Shown: positions 13,405 through 21,346, numbered from the stretch's first letter. The stretch is 25,145 bases of DNA from Candidatus Moranbacteria bacterium RIFCSPHIGHO2_02_FULL_40_12b (GCA_001784725.1 MFRX01000041.1:2870-28014), one strand, 5' to 3'. Made by a program: numbers and translations. The notes: generated by a model from the letters alone, not told the origin.

Positions 13405-15114
13405 TTAATTAATTTTTTTCATATCAATTAACTTCAACTGAATTTTCTTGCTTCCGTTCCACTCGTCCTCTTCAACATTAAAAACCGCATCGATTTTGTC
13501 GCCCGGCTTGATATTCCGGAACTGTCCGGCAAAATTAAAACCAATGGCTTCATAAATTTTCGGCGAATTATTTTCGGAGCGCAGGAATAATTTAAGATGC
13601 TTTTCGCCGTTGCCGACCAAAGTGGCTTCATTGACAGTTAAATTGCGGGAAAGAAAAACTGGCTGGCGATTTCCCTCACCGAAGGGTTCCATTTTTTGGA
13701 GGCCTTCGATAAGCTGAAAATCAATTTTATCCAGATTTATTTCCGCGTCGATTTCAATTTCAGGGGAAATATCTTTCCCCTCCAGCTCTTTTTCAATAAT
13801 CGAATTCAGTTTTTCATAAAATTTTTCCAGATTTTCATTGGCGATCTTAATTCCCGCCGCTTGAGCATGTCCGCCAAATTTAATTAGGTATTCACTGCAT
13901 TTTTCAATCGCTTCAATGATGTTAACTTGCGGAATGCTCCGGAAAGATCCCTGGCTCTCTTTTTCTCCTTTTTGCAGGACTGCCGCAGGTTTCATAAATA
14001 TTTCAGAAACTTTTCCGGCAACAAGCCCTACCACTCCTATCGGAAAATGCTCCCCAACGGCGAAAATCAATTTTTTGTCTTTAAATGAATTTTCCGCCAG
14101 AATTTTAACTTCTTCAACGACTTTTTCCGTCACCTTCTGTCTTTGTTGATTGTTGGATTCTAATTCCAGCGCTAGTTCTCTCGCTTTAACCTGGCTTTTT
14201 TCTCTAACCAGATTATAGGCAGTATTGGCATGATCCATTCTTCCGGCAGAATTTATCCTTGGGGCTATCTGGAATGAAATGTTATAAGTATTGGGTATAT
14301 TATTCTCGTCAATCAACAGCCGCGCGACGCTGAAAATTTCCCGCAGCCCGATTCTCCTTGTTTTTGAGAGGACTATCAGGCCATATTTGACCAAAACCCT
14401 GTTTTCTCCCAGAAGCGGCACGCAATCCGCCACTGTGCCTATCGCCACAATATCGAGAAGCCATTTTAATTGCTCTTTTTTTTCCGGCAGAAACGTTTCA
14501 TAAATTGCCTGAACAACCTTAAATGTTACGCCCACTCCGGCCAAAATTTTTGAAGGATATCCGGAATTTTTCATCTGGGGATTGATAATCGCGCAGGCCC
14601 TTGGCAATTGCCTGGGAATATGGTGGTGGTCAATTATTATCACATCAATGCCGCAACCATTGGCTTCTTCAATTTCTTTCGCGTTGCTTATCCCGCAATC
14701 AACGGTAATTATCAGTTTCACTTCTTTCTGGCGGAAGTCATTGACCGCGCCGGTGTTCATTCCATATCCTTCTATTTTTTTGTCCGGAATGTAAATAAAA
14801 GAAGAAATTCCAATTTCATCCAGCGTTTCCTTGATTATCGCGGTCGAAGTGACGCCGTCCGCGTCATAATCCCCGAAAATTGCCACTTTTTCTTTTTTTT
14901 CGCGCGCCTGTTTTATCCTTTTCACCGCTTTTTCCATTTCCAAAAACAAAAAAGGGTCGTGAGTGTCCCTTTCATAATCCGGATTGAGGAAATTATTGAT
15001 ACCTTCGTCAGTTCCTATTCCTTTCTGTGAAAGTATTTTCAGTATCAGCGGATGTACCGATAAATTCTCCGGATTTTTATAGTCCGATCCTTCTTTAATC
15101 TTCCAGTTCGCCAT
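13405..15114 (-). CDS. recJ: Single-stranded-DNA-specific exonuclease RecJ
   Basis: A 569-residue 5'-3' single-strand exonuclease of recombination and mismatch repair. DHH-family motifs: GDYDADGVTST (motif I, D82, D84, D86), DCGISNAKE (D139), the namesake DHHH at 162-165, then APRINSAGRMDHA (DHHA1 boundary), FKDKKLIFAVGEHFPIGVVGLVAG, and GGHAQAAGIKI near residue 415, followed by a C-terminal OB-like domain (MEPFGEGNRQPVF onward). It is close to the length of Escherichia coli RecJ. The start ATG 15114 has no Shine-Dalgarno. It follows acs by about 16 nt on the same strand and may be co-transcribed with it. Confidence 0.95.
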   Translation of the reverse strand: MANWKIKEGSDYKNPENLSVHPLILKILSQKGIGTDEGINNFLNPDYERDTHDPFLFLEMEKAVKRIKQAREKKEKVAIFGDYDADGVTSTAIIKETLDEIGISSFIYIPDKKIEGYGMNTGAVNDFRQKEVKLIITVDCGISNAKEIEEANGCGIDVIIIDHHHIPRQLPRACAIINPQMKNSGYPSKILAGVGVTFKVVQAIYETFLPEKKEQLKWLLDIVAIGTVADCVPLLGENRVLVKYGLIVLSKTRRIGLREIFSVARLLIDENNIPNTYNISFQIAPRINSAGRMDHANTAYNLVREKSQVKARELALELESNNQQRQKVTEKVVEEVKILAENSFKDKKLIFAVGEHFPIGVVGLVAGKVSEIFMKPAAVLQKGEKESQGSFRSIPQVNIIEAIEKCSEYLIKFGGHAQAAGIKIANENLEKFYEKLNSIIEKELEGKDISPEIEIDAEINLDKIDFQLIEGLQKMEPFGEGNRQPVFLSRNLTVNEATLVGNGEKHLKLFLRSENNSPKIYEAIGFNFAGQFRNIKPGDKIDAVFNVEEDEWNGSKKIQLKLIDMKKIN

Positions 15115-15130
15115 AAAAAAATAATTGCGC

Positions 15131-17209
15131 TTAAAGCATTATTTTCAAATCCACTGCCACTGCTTTTCTTCTGTCATTGTAAATCAACAGCGGATTTATA
15201 TCAAACTCCTTAATCTCATCAATTTCTAACGCTAGCTGAGATATTTTAATTGTAATATCCGCAATCTCATCTAAGTTATAAGGTTTTTGCCCTCTAGTTT
15301 CTTTGAATAAAAATCCCAATTTACCCTGGATTAAAGATTTTTTTATTTCTTCAACGCTCAAAGGTGGTACTAAAAATTCCGCTAATTTGAACACTTCCGT
15401 GTATATTCCTCCCAAGCCATAAACGATAATCGGACCGAAAATATCATCCTTTTTAATCCCGACTATCAGCTCCATTTGCCTTTCCAGCATCGGCTGGATA
15501 ATGATATTTTCTCCCGGAAATTTATTTTTCAGTTTTTTAATCGCTTCCTCCAATTCTGCCTGATTATTTATATTTAAAACGACTCCCTGCTTATCCGTTT
15601 TGTGCGGGACTTTGTCGCTGTCCACTTTCGCGACCGCCGGAAAATCAATATCCACCCTCGCGTCAGAATTTTGGCTTTCGATGACATTGATTCCATACAT
15701 TTGCAAAATCTCTTTTGCTTCCGAAAACAGCAACGCGCCGCGATTTTCCGCTTTGGCCTTATTTATAATTTCTAAAACTTTCTGCTGTCGGGAAATATCA
15801 ATCTTCCCTCTCCCTTCGGCCTGCCTCGCCGAGTCAAGGCGGGGAGAGGAGTTGGAGGTGAGGGATCGCAAGTTCCAGCAAAAGTATTTATCCAGCGCTA
15901 AAACTGCCTGTTCCGGAAAGGAAAAATTTGGAATATTATTTTCACTTAATTTTTTAATCGCTTTCGCAATCTTCTCTCCCCCGATAAAAGAAGTGACTAC
16001 ATTTTTTTGATCATCATTTTTAAATTCAATAATTTCCTCCGCGATTTTATCAACCGGCGTCTGATCCTGGGGCGTCAGGACGCAAATTACCGATCCTGCT
16101 TTTTCTTTTTTTACCGCCTCCAAAACATTTTTATAGCGATCCTCCCTCGCGTCACCCAGAAGATCAATCGGATTTTCCACCGCTGATTCCTCCGGCAGAA
16201 GCACTCTTAATTTATTTTTTACGTCATCGCTTAAATTAGCCGGCTTTATTTTTTTACCCTCAAACGCGTCGGTGGTCAGCACCCCCGGCCCTCCGGCGTT
16301 GGTTATTATTATAACTTCTTCATTTTTCGGCGAATCAGCCAAAGACATAATTTTAAGAAGCGAGATAAAGTCCTCAAGATTTCCGGCTTTTGCGACTGCG
16401 TATTTTTCCAAAACGGCGCTGAATATCTGCTCGCTTCCCGCCAAAGCCCCGGTATGGGAAGAAATGGCTTTCCGCGCTTTTTCCGTTTTTCCGGCTTTCA
16501 AAATTACGATTGGCTTTTTGGAGGAATATTTTTCAACCGCGCTGACAAATTTTTTTCCGTCTTTTATTCCTTCAAGATATATTCCAATAACCTTAGTATC
16601 CTTATCATCAGCCAGATATTCAATCAAATCCGCTTCGTCAATTACTGCTTTGTTTCCAATGGAAAAAATTCCGGAATATTTCAAGTTTTCTTTTTCCGCC
16701 ATATCCATTATCCCCACCGCCAGCGCCCCGGATTGCGATATTAAAGCGATGTTTCCCGGAACTGGCATTTCGCCGGCGAAAGAAGCGTTGAGTTTTATTT
16801 TCGGATTGATAAATCCGAGGCAATTGGGACCGAGAATGTTCAGGTTGTTATCCCGCGCTATTTTTGCCAGTTCTTCTTCCCTTTCCTTTCCCTTTTCACC
16901 AATTTCGGAAAAGCCGGCGGATATTACGATATAATTTGTTATGCTCTCGGAAGATTTTTTTATTATTTTATTAACCGCTTCCGCTGGAACGATAATAATC
17001 GCCAAATCCACCTTTTCTATAATCGCTTCCAGCGACGGGTGGCATTTTCTCCCGAAAAGTTCCTTATGTTTGGGGTTAACGAGAAAAACCTCGCCCTGAT
17101 AGCCGAGTTCCAAAATATTTCTGGCGACTGTATTTCCGACTTTTCCTTCCTTCTCCGTCGCGCCGACAATGGCGATAGAGGAGGGATTGAATAATAGATT
17201 CAGATCCAT
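15131..17209 (-). CDS. ADP-forming acetate--CoA ligase (fused alpha and beta subunits)
   Basis: A 692-residue enzyme converting acetyl-CoA, ADP and phosphate to acetate, CoA and ATP. This substrate-level phosphorylation step is common in fermentative CPR bacteria and archaea. The CoA-binding Rossmann domain starts SSIAIVGATEKEGKVGN (10-26). The phosphohistidine is H252 in SSHTGALAGS. A succinyl-CoA-ligase-like domain follows to about 445, then an ATP-grasp domain from about 485 (GALLFSEAKEILQMYGINV, then FPAVAKVDSDKVPHKTDKQGV). The alpha and beta parts are joined by a linker (about 449-469) made of an in-frame repeat insertion at 15806-15864. A TATAAT box lies 6 nt before the ATG, which would give a leaderless mRNA. 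No Shine-Dalgarno. Confidence 0.92.
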   Translation of the reverse strand: MDLNLLFNPSSIAIVGATEKEGKVGNTVARNILELGYQGEVFLVNPKHKELFGRKCHPSLEAIIEKVDLAIIIVPAEAVNKIIKKSSESITNYIVISAGFSEIGEKGKEREEELAKIARDNNLNILGPNCLGFINPKIKLNASFAGEMPVPGNIALISQSGALAVGIMDMAEKENLKYSGIFSIGNKAVIDEADLIEYLADDKDTKVIGIYLEGIKDGKKFVSAVEKYSSKKPIVILKAGKTEKARKAISSHTGALAGSEQIFSAVLEKYAVAKAGNLEDFISLLKIMSLADSPKNEEVIIITNAGGPGVLTTDAFEGKKIKPANLSDDVKNKLRVLLPEESAVENPIDLLGDAREDRYKNVLEAVKKEKAGSVICVLTPQDQTPVDKIAEEIIEFKNDDQKNVVTSFIGGEKIAKAIKKLSENNIPNFSFPEQAVLALDKYFCWNLRSLTSNSSPRLDSARQAEGRGKIDISRQQKVLEIINKAKAENRGALLFSEAKEILQMYGINVIESQNSDARVDIDFPAVAKVDSDKVPHKTDKQGVVLNINNQAELEEAIKKLKNKFPGENIIIQPMLERQMELIVGIKKDDIFGPIIVYGLGGIYTEVFKLAEFLVPPLSVEEIKKSLIQGKLGFLFKETRGQKPYNLDEIADITIKISQLALEIDEIKEFDINPLLIYNDRRKAVAVDLKIML
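15806..15864. repeat. CCCTCTCC-family palindromic repeat inside the acetate--CoA ligase gene
   Basis: Outer arms CCCTCTCC (15806-15813) and GGGGAGAGG (15841-15849), with the GGAGGTGAGGG tail, match the family flanking DUF559. The loop carries a second nested palindrome (GCCTCGCCGAG / CAAGGCGGG region). It is in frame, encoding a Ser/Arg-rich linker between the alpha and beta domains. Confidence 0.8.
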
Positions 17210-17215
17210 GATTTA

Positions 17216-17221
17216 ATTATA
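17216..17221 (-). promoter_or_regulatory. -10 box placed for a leaderless acs transcript
   Basis: TATAAT on the minus strand lies 6 nt before the ATG of the acetate--CoA ligase, so transcription would start at or next to the start codon. The -35 region is T-rich without a good TTGACA match. Confidence 0.4.
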
Positions 17222-17267
17222 TCCCATTTTTAAAAACAAAAACAGGAAGCTTCTGCTCTCTGAAATA

Positions 17268-18374
17268 TCATAGCTTACCCAATTCTTCAATCAATCTTCT
17301 CTGCTCGCGCGATAAGTTTTTCGGTATATTGACTACAATTTTCACCAAATGGTCTCCCCGCCCGCGTTTGCCAAGGTGCGGAACGCCTTTTTCCTTGATG
17401 CGGAAAATTTCTCCCGATTGCGTTCCGGCAGGAATTTTCATTTTTACTTCTTCGCCAATAGTTTCCACTTCTATTTTATCGCCCAGCGCCGCCTGGGAAA
17501 AAGATATTTTTTCAGAAGATATGATATTGTCATTTTCCCTTTTTAATTTTTGATGGGGCGCGACGCGGACATTGACATACAGGTCCCCATTAGAGGAGCC
17601 GAATTCCCCCGCTTCGCCCTGCCCCTGAACCGATATGGTCTGCCCGTTTTGGATCCCGGCTGGAATTTCTATATTTATCGATTGGTAGTCCTTAACTCTG
17701 CCACCACCACCGCATTTATGGCATTTTTTAGAAAATATTTTTCCTTTTCCGCGGCAATTATCGCAGATGACTACCTGGGTAAAAGTTCCAAAAAAACTTC
17801 GGGATGTTTTTCGGACTTGCCCTGAACCCTTGCAAACGGGACAAGTTTCTTCTTTAGCGCCCGGTTCTCCGCCAGTTCCCTTACAGACATCGCATTTCAC
17901 TGTTTTATATAAATTTATGCTTCGGGAAGCCCCCTTCACCATTTCCTCAAAACTTATTTCCACATCCACCTGAATATCCTGCCCGGTTCGGGCGCGGGAT
18001 TTTCTTCTTCCCCCGAACGCCGTTCCGAAAATGTCGGAAAAAATATCGCTAAAGCCCTCTTCTCCAAAGTTAAAATCCCAGCCCCCGGCTGGTCCGCCTT
18101 GGGTGGAAAAACCGGAAAAATCCCAGCCCCCGGCTGGTCCGCCTCCGGCGGAGAAACCGCCTTGGTCAAATGTCCTTCCGAATTGGTCATATTGCTGCCG
18201 TTTCGCTTTGTCGGATAAGACCTGATACGCTTCGTTTATTTCCTTAAATTTGCTTTCTTCTCCCCCCGCTTTGTCCGGATGATATTTATGAGCAAGCTTG
18301 CGATATGCTTTTTTTATCTCATCATCAGAAGCGTTTTTTGAAACGCCCAAAATTTCGTAATAATTCTTTGCCAT
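17268..18374 (-). CDS. dnaJ: Chaperone DnaJ (type I, with zinc fingers)
   Basis: Hsp40 co-chaperone that stimulates DnaK ATPase and binds unfolded protein. The start is ATG 18374 (MAKNYYEILGVSKNA), with AAGGA upstream. A 16-residue upstream extension has no support. J domain residues 1-65 with HPD at 32-34. Gly/Phe region about 70-115. Four CxxCxGxG zinc modules (C161/C164, C178/C181, C204/C207, C218/C221), then the substrate-binding domains to residue 368. The Gly/Phe region carries a 45-nt in-frame duplication giving GGPAGGWDF twice (78-86, 93-101). dnaK and grpE are not in the window. The upstream CIRCE operator indicates HrcA control. Confidence 0.95.
   Translation of the reverse strand: MAKNYYEILGVSKNASDDEIKKAYRKLAHKYHPDKAGGEESKFKEINEAYQVLSDKAKRQQYDQFGRTFDQGGFSAGGGPAGGWDFSGFSTQGGPAGGWDFNFGEEGFSDIFSDIFGTAFGGRRKSRARTGQDIQVDVEISFEEMVKGASRSINLYKTVKCDVCKGTGGEPGAKEETCPVCKGSGQVRKTSRSFFGTFTQVVICDNCRGKGKIFSKKCHKCGGGGRVKDYQSINIEIPAGIQNGQTISVQGQGEAGEFGSSNGDLYVNVRVAPHQKLKRENDNIISSEKISFSQAALGDKIEVETIGEEVKMKIPAGTQSGEIFRIKEKGVPHLGKRGRGDHLVKIVVNIPKNLSREQRRLIEELGKL
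18073..18144. repeat. In-frame tandem duplication in dnaJ
   Basis: A 27-bp unit (18073-18099) recurs exactly at 18118-18144, a period of 45 nt or 15 codons. Each unit contains the hairpin CCAGCC / GGCTGG around CCC. Confidence 0.85.
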
Positions 18375-18411
18375 TTTTTCCTTCGAGCGCGGCGAGAAGC
18401 TGAAAAAATGA

Positions 18412-18526
18412 GCACCCCGCAAAAATTCGCCCGTAAAATAAAATTTTATAAAAAATTCAGCCGAAGGCGTCCACGCACGTAAGGTTAAATATTATTTAGA
18501 GTATTATTGGAATTTTGTGCGGGGTC
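18412..18526. mobile_element. 115-bp REPIN-like element, copy 1 (dnaJ leader)
   Basis: Ends GCACCCCGC (18412-18420) and GTGCGGGGTC (18517-18526) are inverted. GCCGAAGGCG lies inside at 18460-18469. Length and internal position match the copy at 18592-18706, while the rest of the sequence has diverged. It occupies most of the predicted dnaJ 5' leader. Confidence 0.6.
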
Positions 18527-18539
18527 GCCATACCACTGA

Positions 18540-18568
18540 ATCCTACACTAAAATAAAAAAATTAGCAA
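18540..18568 (-). promoter_or_regulatory. dnaJ promoter overlapping CIRCE
   Basis: On the minus strand TTGCTA (18563-18568) and TAGGAT (18540-18545) are 17 nt apart. The -35 box lies within a CIRCE half-site, so HrcA binding would exclude polymerase. The predicted start is near 18533, giving a leader of about 160 nt. Confidence 0.55.
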
Positions 18569-18588
18569 TCTAATCATCCGACTGCTAA
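18562..18588. promoter_or_regulatory. CIRCE operator (HrcA binding site)
   Basis: TTAGCAATC-N9-GACTGCTAA matches the known CIRCE consensus TTAGCACTC-N9-GAGTGCTAA at 16 of 18 half-site positions with the exact 9-nt spacing. It lies upstream of dnaJ. The minus-strand T tract after it (18549-18561) also gives it a terminator-like look for the gene ending at 18710. Confidence 0.85.
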
Positions 18589-18591
18589 TTT

Positions 18592-18706
18592 ACCCCGCAC
18601 CAATTTTTTTATGGAGCTATAAGCATAATATTTACAAAGCCGAAGGCGATTCCGCGATTAATTCTGCAAATTATAATTATCTGAATTTGAAATTTGGTGC
18701 GGGGTC
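18592..18706. mobile_element. 115-bp REPIN-like element, copy 2
   Basis: Ends ACCCCGCAC (18592-18600) and GTGCGGGGTC (18697-18706), with internal GCCGAAGGCG at 18639-18648. It has the same architecture and exactly the same length as copy 1. It begins 3 nt past the stop codon of the 18710 gene and ends 3 nt from CIRCE. Confidence 0.6.
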
Positions 18707-18709
18707 AGG

Positions 18710-19780
18710 TTATTCTATCATTTCAACTTCTTTCGGCACTTTTATTATCCTGATCATATCCGATTTAACTAAAATGTGGAATATCAGCTTCACGAAAAGA
18801 ATCCATAGCGGGCTCAAAAAAGATCCCAGAGGCATCACCGTGAGAAAAAGGATCAGCGCCAGGAGCGCGGTAATAGCCGACGAATGGTTGTTTTCCGAGA
18901 GGCCCGGCTTGAAATAATTATTCACCCTTTCATTAATAATGCGGGATATGGTGTCATAGAACTTTTCATCTCCTTTGACTTCAAATCCGGCGGTATCAGA
19001 AAACTGTTTCCTTCCCTGCTCCAGAATTAGATTATTCTGGGTTTCCAGAATGTTGGTTTTTTCTTTTTCAATTTTTTTTAGGATTTCCTGTTTTATCGTT
19101 TCTTTTTGTTCTGGAGATAAATTTTTCCCTCCTTGCTCTTCAATTAGCCGGTCGACATTGCCTCTCGCTTCAATGATTGATTTTCCTTCCAGCGACTGGC
19201 TTTGGATCTTGAGGATAAATTCATCCACTGTCATATTTTCATCATTTGAATCCTTGAAAGCTTCGTTAGCCATTGAGAGTATTTTCGGGACTAACGCGCG
19301 GGATATTTTGCTTACGTCAAAATCCGGAATGGCATGCTCAACTCCCAGTTTTTTTACCTCGAAATAATACTGGCTGGATATGACGATGGCGAAGGAAAAG
19401 ACAATAAAAGGCCTTCCCAGCCGCAACGCGCGCCATAAGCTTATTTTAATGTTCGATTTCAGGTCATTTTTTATTCTTTCCGACGCGGAAATGGCAAAAA
19501 GTACTGCGATTAAAATCGCAAGAATATGCTGCCAGCGAAGAACAAAAATAAAACTGGCAAAAAAAGAAACGGCATAAATGATTTTCAACAGGTTCGTATT
19601 TTTAATAAGAATGGAATCCAAGCATAAAAAAACAAACAAAAGAGAAAACCAAAAAATTGGAGCAAGCCACTCGCTGGCCGCGGGGATATTGATTGCCCGG
19701 TCTATTGAAAACCATGAAAAAAAAGCAACCGCTAAAGTAAAAATTATTAAAAAGTATTTTAGTATTTGTTTTTTGTCCAT
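18710..19780 (-). CDS. Membrane protein of unknown function
   Basis: A 356-residue protein. The N-terminal part has about five hydrophobic helices (residues about 8-25, 37-55, 65-95 and 120-140). A soluble, largely helical region of about 150 residues follows (150-300), with a charged, coiled-coil-like stretch (SPEQKETIKQEILKKIEKEKTNILETQ). Two further helices lie near the C-terminus (about 305-340). I do not recognise a family. Its start overlaps the end of the 19759 gene by 22 nt, so the two are translationally coupled and probably act together at the membrane. No Shine-Dalgarno stands out. Confidence 0.7.
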   Translation of the reverse strand: MDKKQILKYFLIIFTLAVAFFSWFSIDRAINIPAASEWLAPIFWFSLLFVFLCLDSILIKNTNLLKIIYAVSFFASFIFVLRWQHILAILIAVLFAISASERIKNDLKSNIKISLWRALRLGRPFIVFSFAIVISSQYYFEVKKLGVEHAIPDFDVSKISRALVPKILSMANEAFKDSNDENMTVDEFILKIQSQSLEGKSIIEARGNVDRLIEEQGGKNLSPEQKETIKQEILKKIEKEKTNILETQNNLILEQGRKQFSDTAGFEVKGDEKFYDTISRIINERVNNYFKPGLSENNHSSAITALLALILFLTVMPLGSFLSPLWILFVKLIFHILVKSDMIRIIKVPKEVEMIE

Positions 19781-20277
19781 TTTTTTCTTTCTCTCATCTT
19801 AGCGATGAAAAACCAGGAATATAAAATGAAAAGTAAAATCAGATTGGGGAAAAATATTCTCGGGTCTCCCCAGCCGATAGCGTTAATTTTAAAATCGGAT
19901 ACCGGCCAGAGAAACGGCGTGGGAAAAAAACGGTAGGAATGGGAAAAAACGTCTACCAAAACATGCAAGCCCCAGGCGCCGATTTCCCAAACAGGCCTTT
20001 TGAAAATTATCCATAAAATCGTGAAGACAAGCGCGAAAATTATCAAACTATGAGTAATGTTATAAAGATTTCCAACATATCCGGGAATCAGGGAAATATC
20101 CGGCGGCCCATGTTTCCAATCAGGCCGCTGGCTAATGCCGAAGAAGGTGGCCAACCAGAATACGCCGAACGAAAAGATATCGGGAGAAATGCCTATCGCA
20201 AAAGACAGCCAGAAACTTTTCCGGCTTTTCCGCCCGAAAGCGATGCCGCCCCAAAGGCCATGTGAAATAATGTCCAT
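19759..20277 (-). CDS. YdjM-like membrane-bound metal-dependent hydrolase family protein
   Basis: A 172-residue membrane protein with about four hydrophobic segments. The histidine/aspartate pattern is that of the YdjM/DUF457-type family: MDIISHGLWGG (H6), GISPDIFSF, NITHSLIIF and GLHVLVDVFSHSYRFF. These suggest a metal site at the membrane surface. Activity is not established for most members. It overlaps the downstream 18710 gene by 22 nt in an operon. No ribosome-binding site was identified; the ATG at 20277 begins directly with the conserved first motif, so the start is secure. Confidence 0.7.
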   Translation of the reverse strand: MDIISHGLWGGIAFGRKSRKSFWLSFAIGISPDIFSFGVFWLATFFGISQRPDWKHGPPDISLIPGYVGNLYNITHSLIIFALVFTILWIIFKRPVWEIGAWGLHVLVDVFSHSYRFFPTPFLWPVSDFKINAIGWGDPRIFFPNLILLFILYSWFFIAKMRERKKWTKNKY

Positions 20278-20284
20278 TTGTTTA

Positions 20285-20770
20285 TTATAGCATTTTTAAT
20301 AACTCGCTAAAATAAAGCAGGCGGTCATTGACTGCCTGCAATTCATGTTTTTTATTTGGCTCCTTTTTCCCTGGTTTCTCTTTTTCTGATTCTATTTTTT
20401 GCTTGAACATCTCCCTCAAAAAGTGATCGTAATTCTTGTTTACCTGGACAGCTAAATTCTCAATATAATCAAGACAATCGTATTTCTTTTCCTGCAGTTT
20501 CCGATTACAATCATCCAACATCAGAAAAAGTTGGGTATTCTCAATTTTAATGCCACTAACCTTGTTTTCTAACGCGGTTCCCGATCCTGTTAATTTGCCG
20601 TGAATATGATTAAGTAAAAACAATCTGTCCCGAAGATTAGATCGCTTCTCGCCAAGTAATTTTTTGTATCCCTCAATATCCCGAATTTCGATATCCTGAA
20701 AGGTAAAATGCAATGAAACTGCTGTTATTAAGAATAAAACGCAACCCGATATTATCAGAAATTTTTTCAT
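20285..20770 (-). CDS. Membrane-anchored coiled-coil protein, unknown function
   Basis: About 161 residues: a single N-terminal helix (KKFLIISGCVLFLITAVSL), then a charged helical domain with heptad-like stretches (YKKLLGEKRSNLRDRLFLLN) and a Lys/Glu-rich segment near 125-145. C9 is in the helix, and C84 and C94 are outside it. The helix may be an uncleaved signal anchor, placing the rest outside the cell. I chose ATG 20770 because it has a purine-rich GGGGG site upstream, and the longer frame starts at 20824, before the predicted transcription start. Family unknown. It shares a divergent promoter region with the 20938 gene. Confidence 0.65.
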   Translation of the reverse strand: MKKFLIISGCVLFLITAVSLHFTFQDIEIRDIEGYKKLLGEKRSNLRDRLFLLNHIHGKLTGSGTALENKVSGIKIENTQLFLMLDDCNRKLQEKKYDCLDYIENLAVQVNKNYDHFLREMFKQKIESEKEKPGKKEPNKKHELQAVNDRLLYFSELLKML

Positions 20771-20823
20771 TTTTCCCCCTTCTTTTTTGACAATTAATAA
20801 ATATGTTAAATAACTTTTAACCA

Positions 20824-20852
20824 AACATATCAGAAAAGAAGCGCTTTGTCAA
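20824..20852 (-). promoter_or_regulatory. Promoter of the 20285 gene
   Basis: On the minus strand TTGACA (20847-20852), a 17-nt spacer and TATGTT (20824-20829). It forms one half of the palindrome TGTCAATTGACA (20847-20858). Confidence 0.7.
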
Positions 20853-20881
20853 TTGACAGCGCCACATCAATGGATTAAGCT
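20853..20881 (+). promoter_or_regulatory. Possible divergent promoter of the 20938 gene
   Basis: TTGACA (20853-20858) abuts the minus-strand -35 box, with a weak TAAGCT 17 nt downstream (20876-20881). The -35 is consensus but the -10 is poor. Confidence 0.4.
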
Positions 20882-20937
20882 TTAAAAAGTTATTTTACAT
20901 GAAAATAATAATTCAAAATAAAAAAACAGGAGGAAAA

Positions 20938-21339
20938 ATGGTAAAAGTATTATTAAAAAAGGACGTGCTTCTTATGACGGATGAAGTTTTAACTGAAGAA
21001 TTTGATAAAATAAGGCGTCTGACAGATTATGCCAAAGAAAATAAGGAGAGCAAGCATTCAAAATTCATCAAGGAAATAACGCTTGCCGCAAGGCCCCATA
21101 AGAAAGACGTAATACAGGTTCTTCCTTTCAAATTCATAGTGGAAAGGATACTTTTTCATCCGATAACGGAAGAAAACGAAGGAATAATTGAGGTCTTCTA
21201 TCTTGCGCAACTTGAGGAATTGCCCAAGGGAAACTTGAAATATTATCTCGAAAGCTACATAGATAAACATGAGAGAGAAGGATGGAAAGTGGAGCTTTCC
21301 GAAGAATGGAAAGAAATCCTGGCCGGGAATAATATATGA
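20938..21339 (+). CDS. Small soluble protein, unknown function
   Basis: A 133-residue, charged, probably alpha/beta protein without a signal peptide or membrane segment. Stretches such as KFIKEITLAARPHKKDVIQV and GNLKYYLESYIDKHEREGWK look helical. The family is not recognised. The start ATG at 20938 has AGGAGG 5 nt upstream; a longer frame from 20899 lacks a ribosome-binding site. It is monocistronic with a strong terminator, and divergent from the membrane-anchored gene at 20285 through a shared -35 palindrome, so the two may be co-regulated. Confidence 0.7.
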   Translation: MVKVLLKKDVLLMTDEVLTEEFDKIRRLTDYAKENKESKHSKFIKEITLAARPHKKDVIQVLPFKFIVERILFHPITEENEGIIEVFYLAQLEELPKGNLKYYLESYIDKHEREGWKVELSEEWKEILAGNNI

Positions 21340-21346
21340 ATTAAAA

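Noticed and set aside
16272..16934. 220-residue plus-strand frame opposite acetate--CoA ligase
   Set aside because: It lies wholly inside a clearly conserved gene on the other strand, with no ribosome-binding site. Ser/Phe-rich composition is the usual antisense shadow of Lys/Glu-rich coding sequence.
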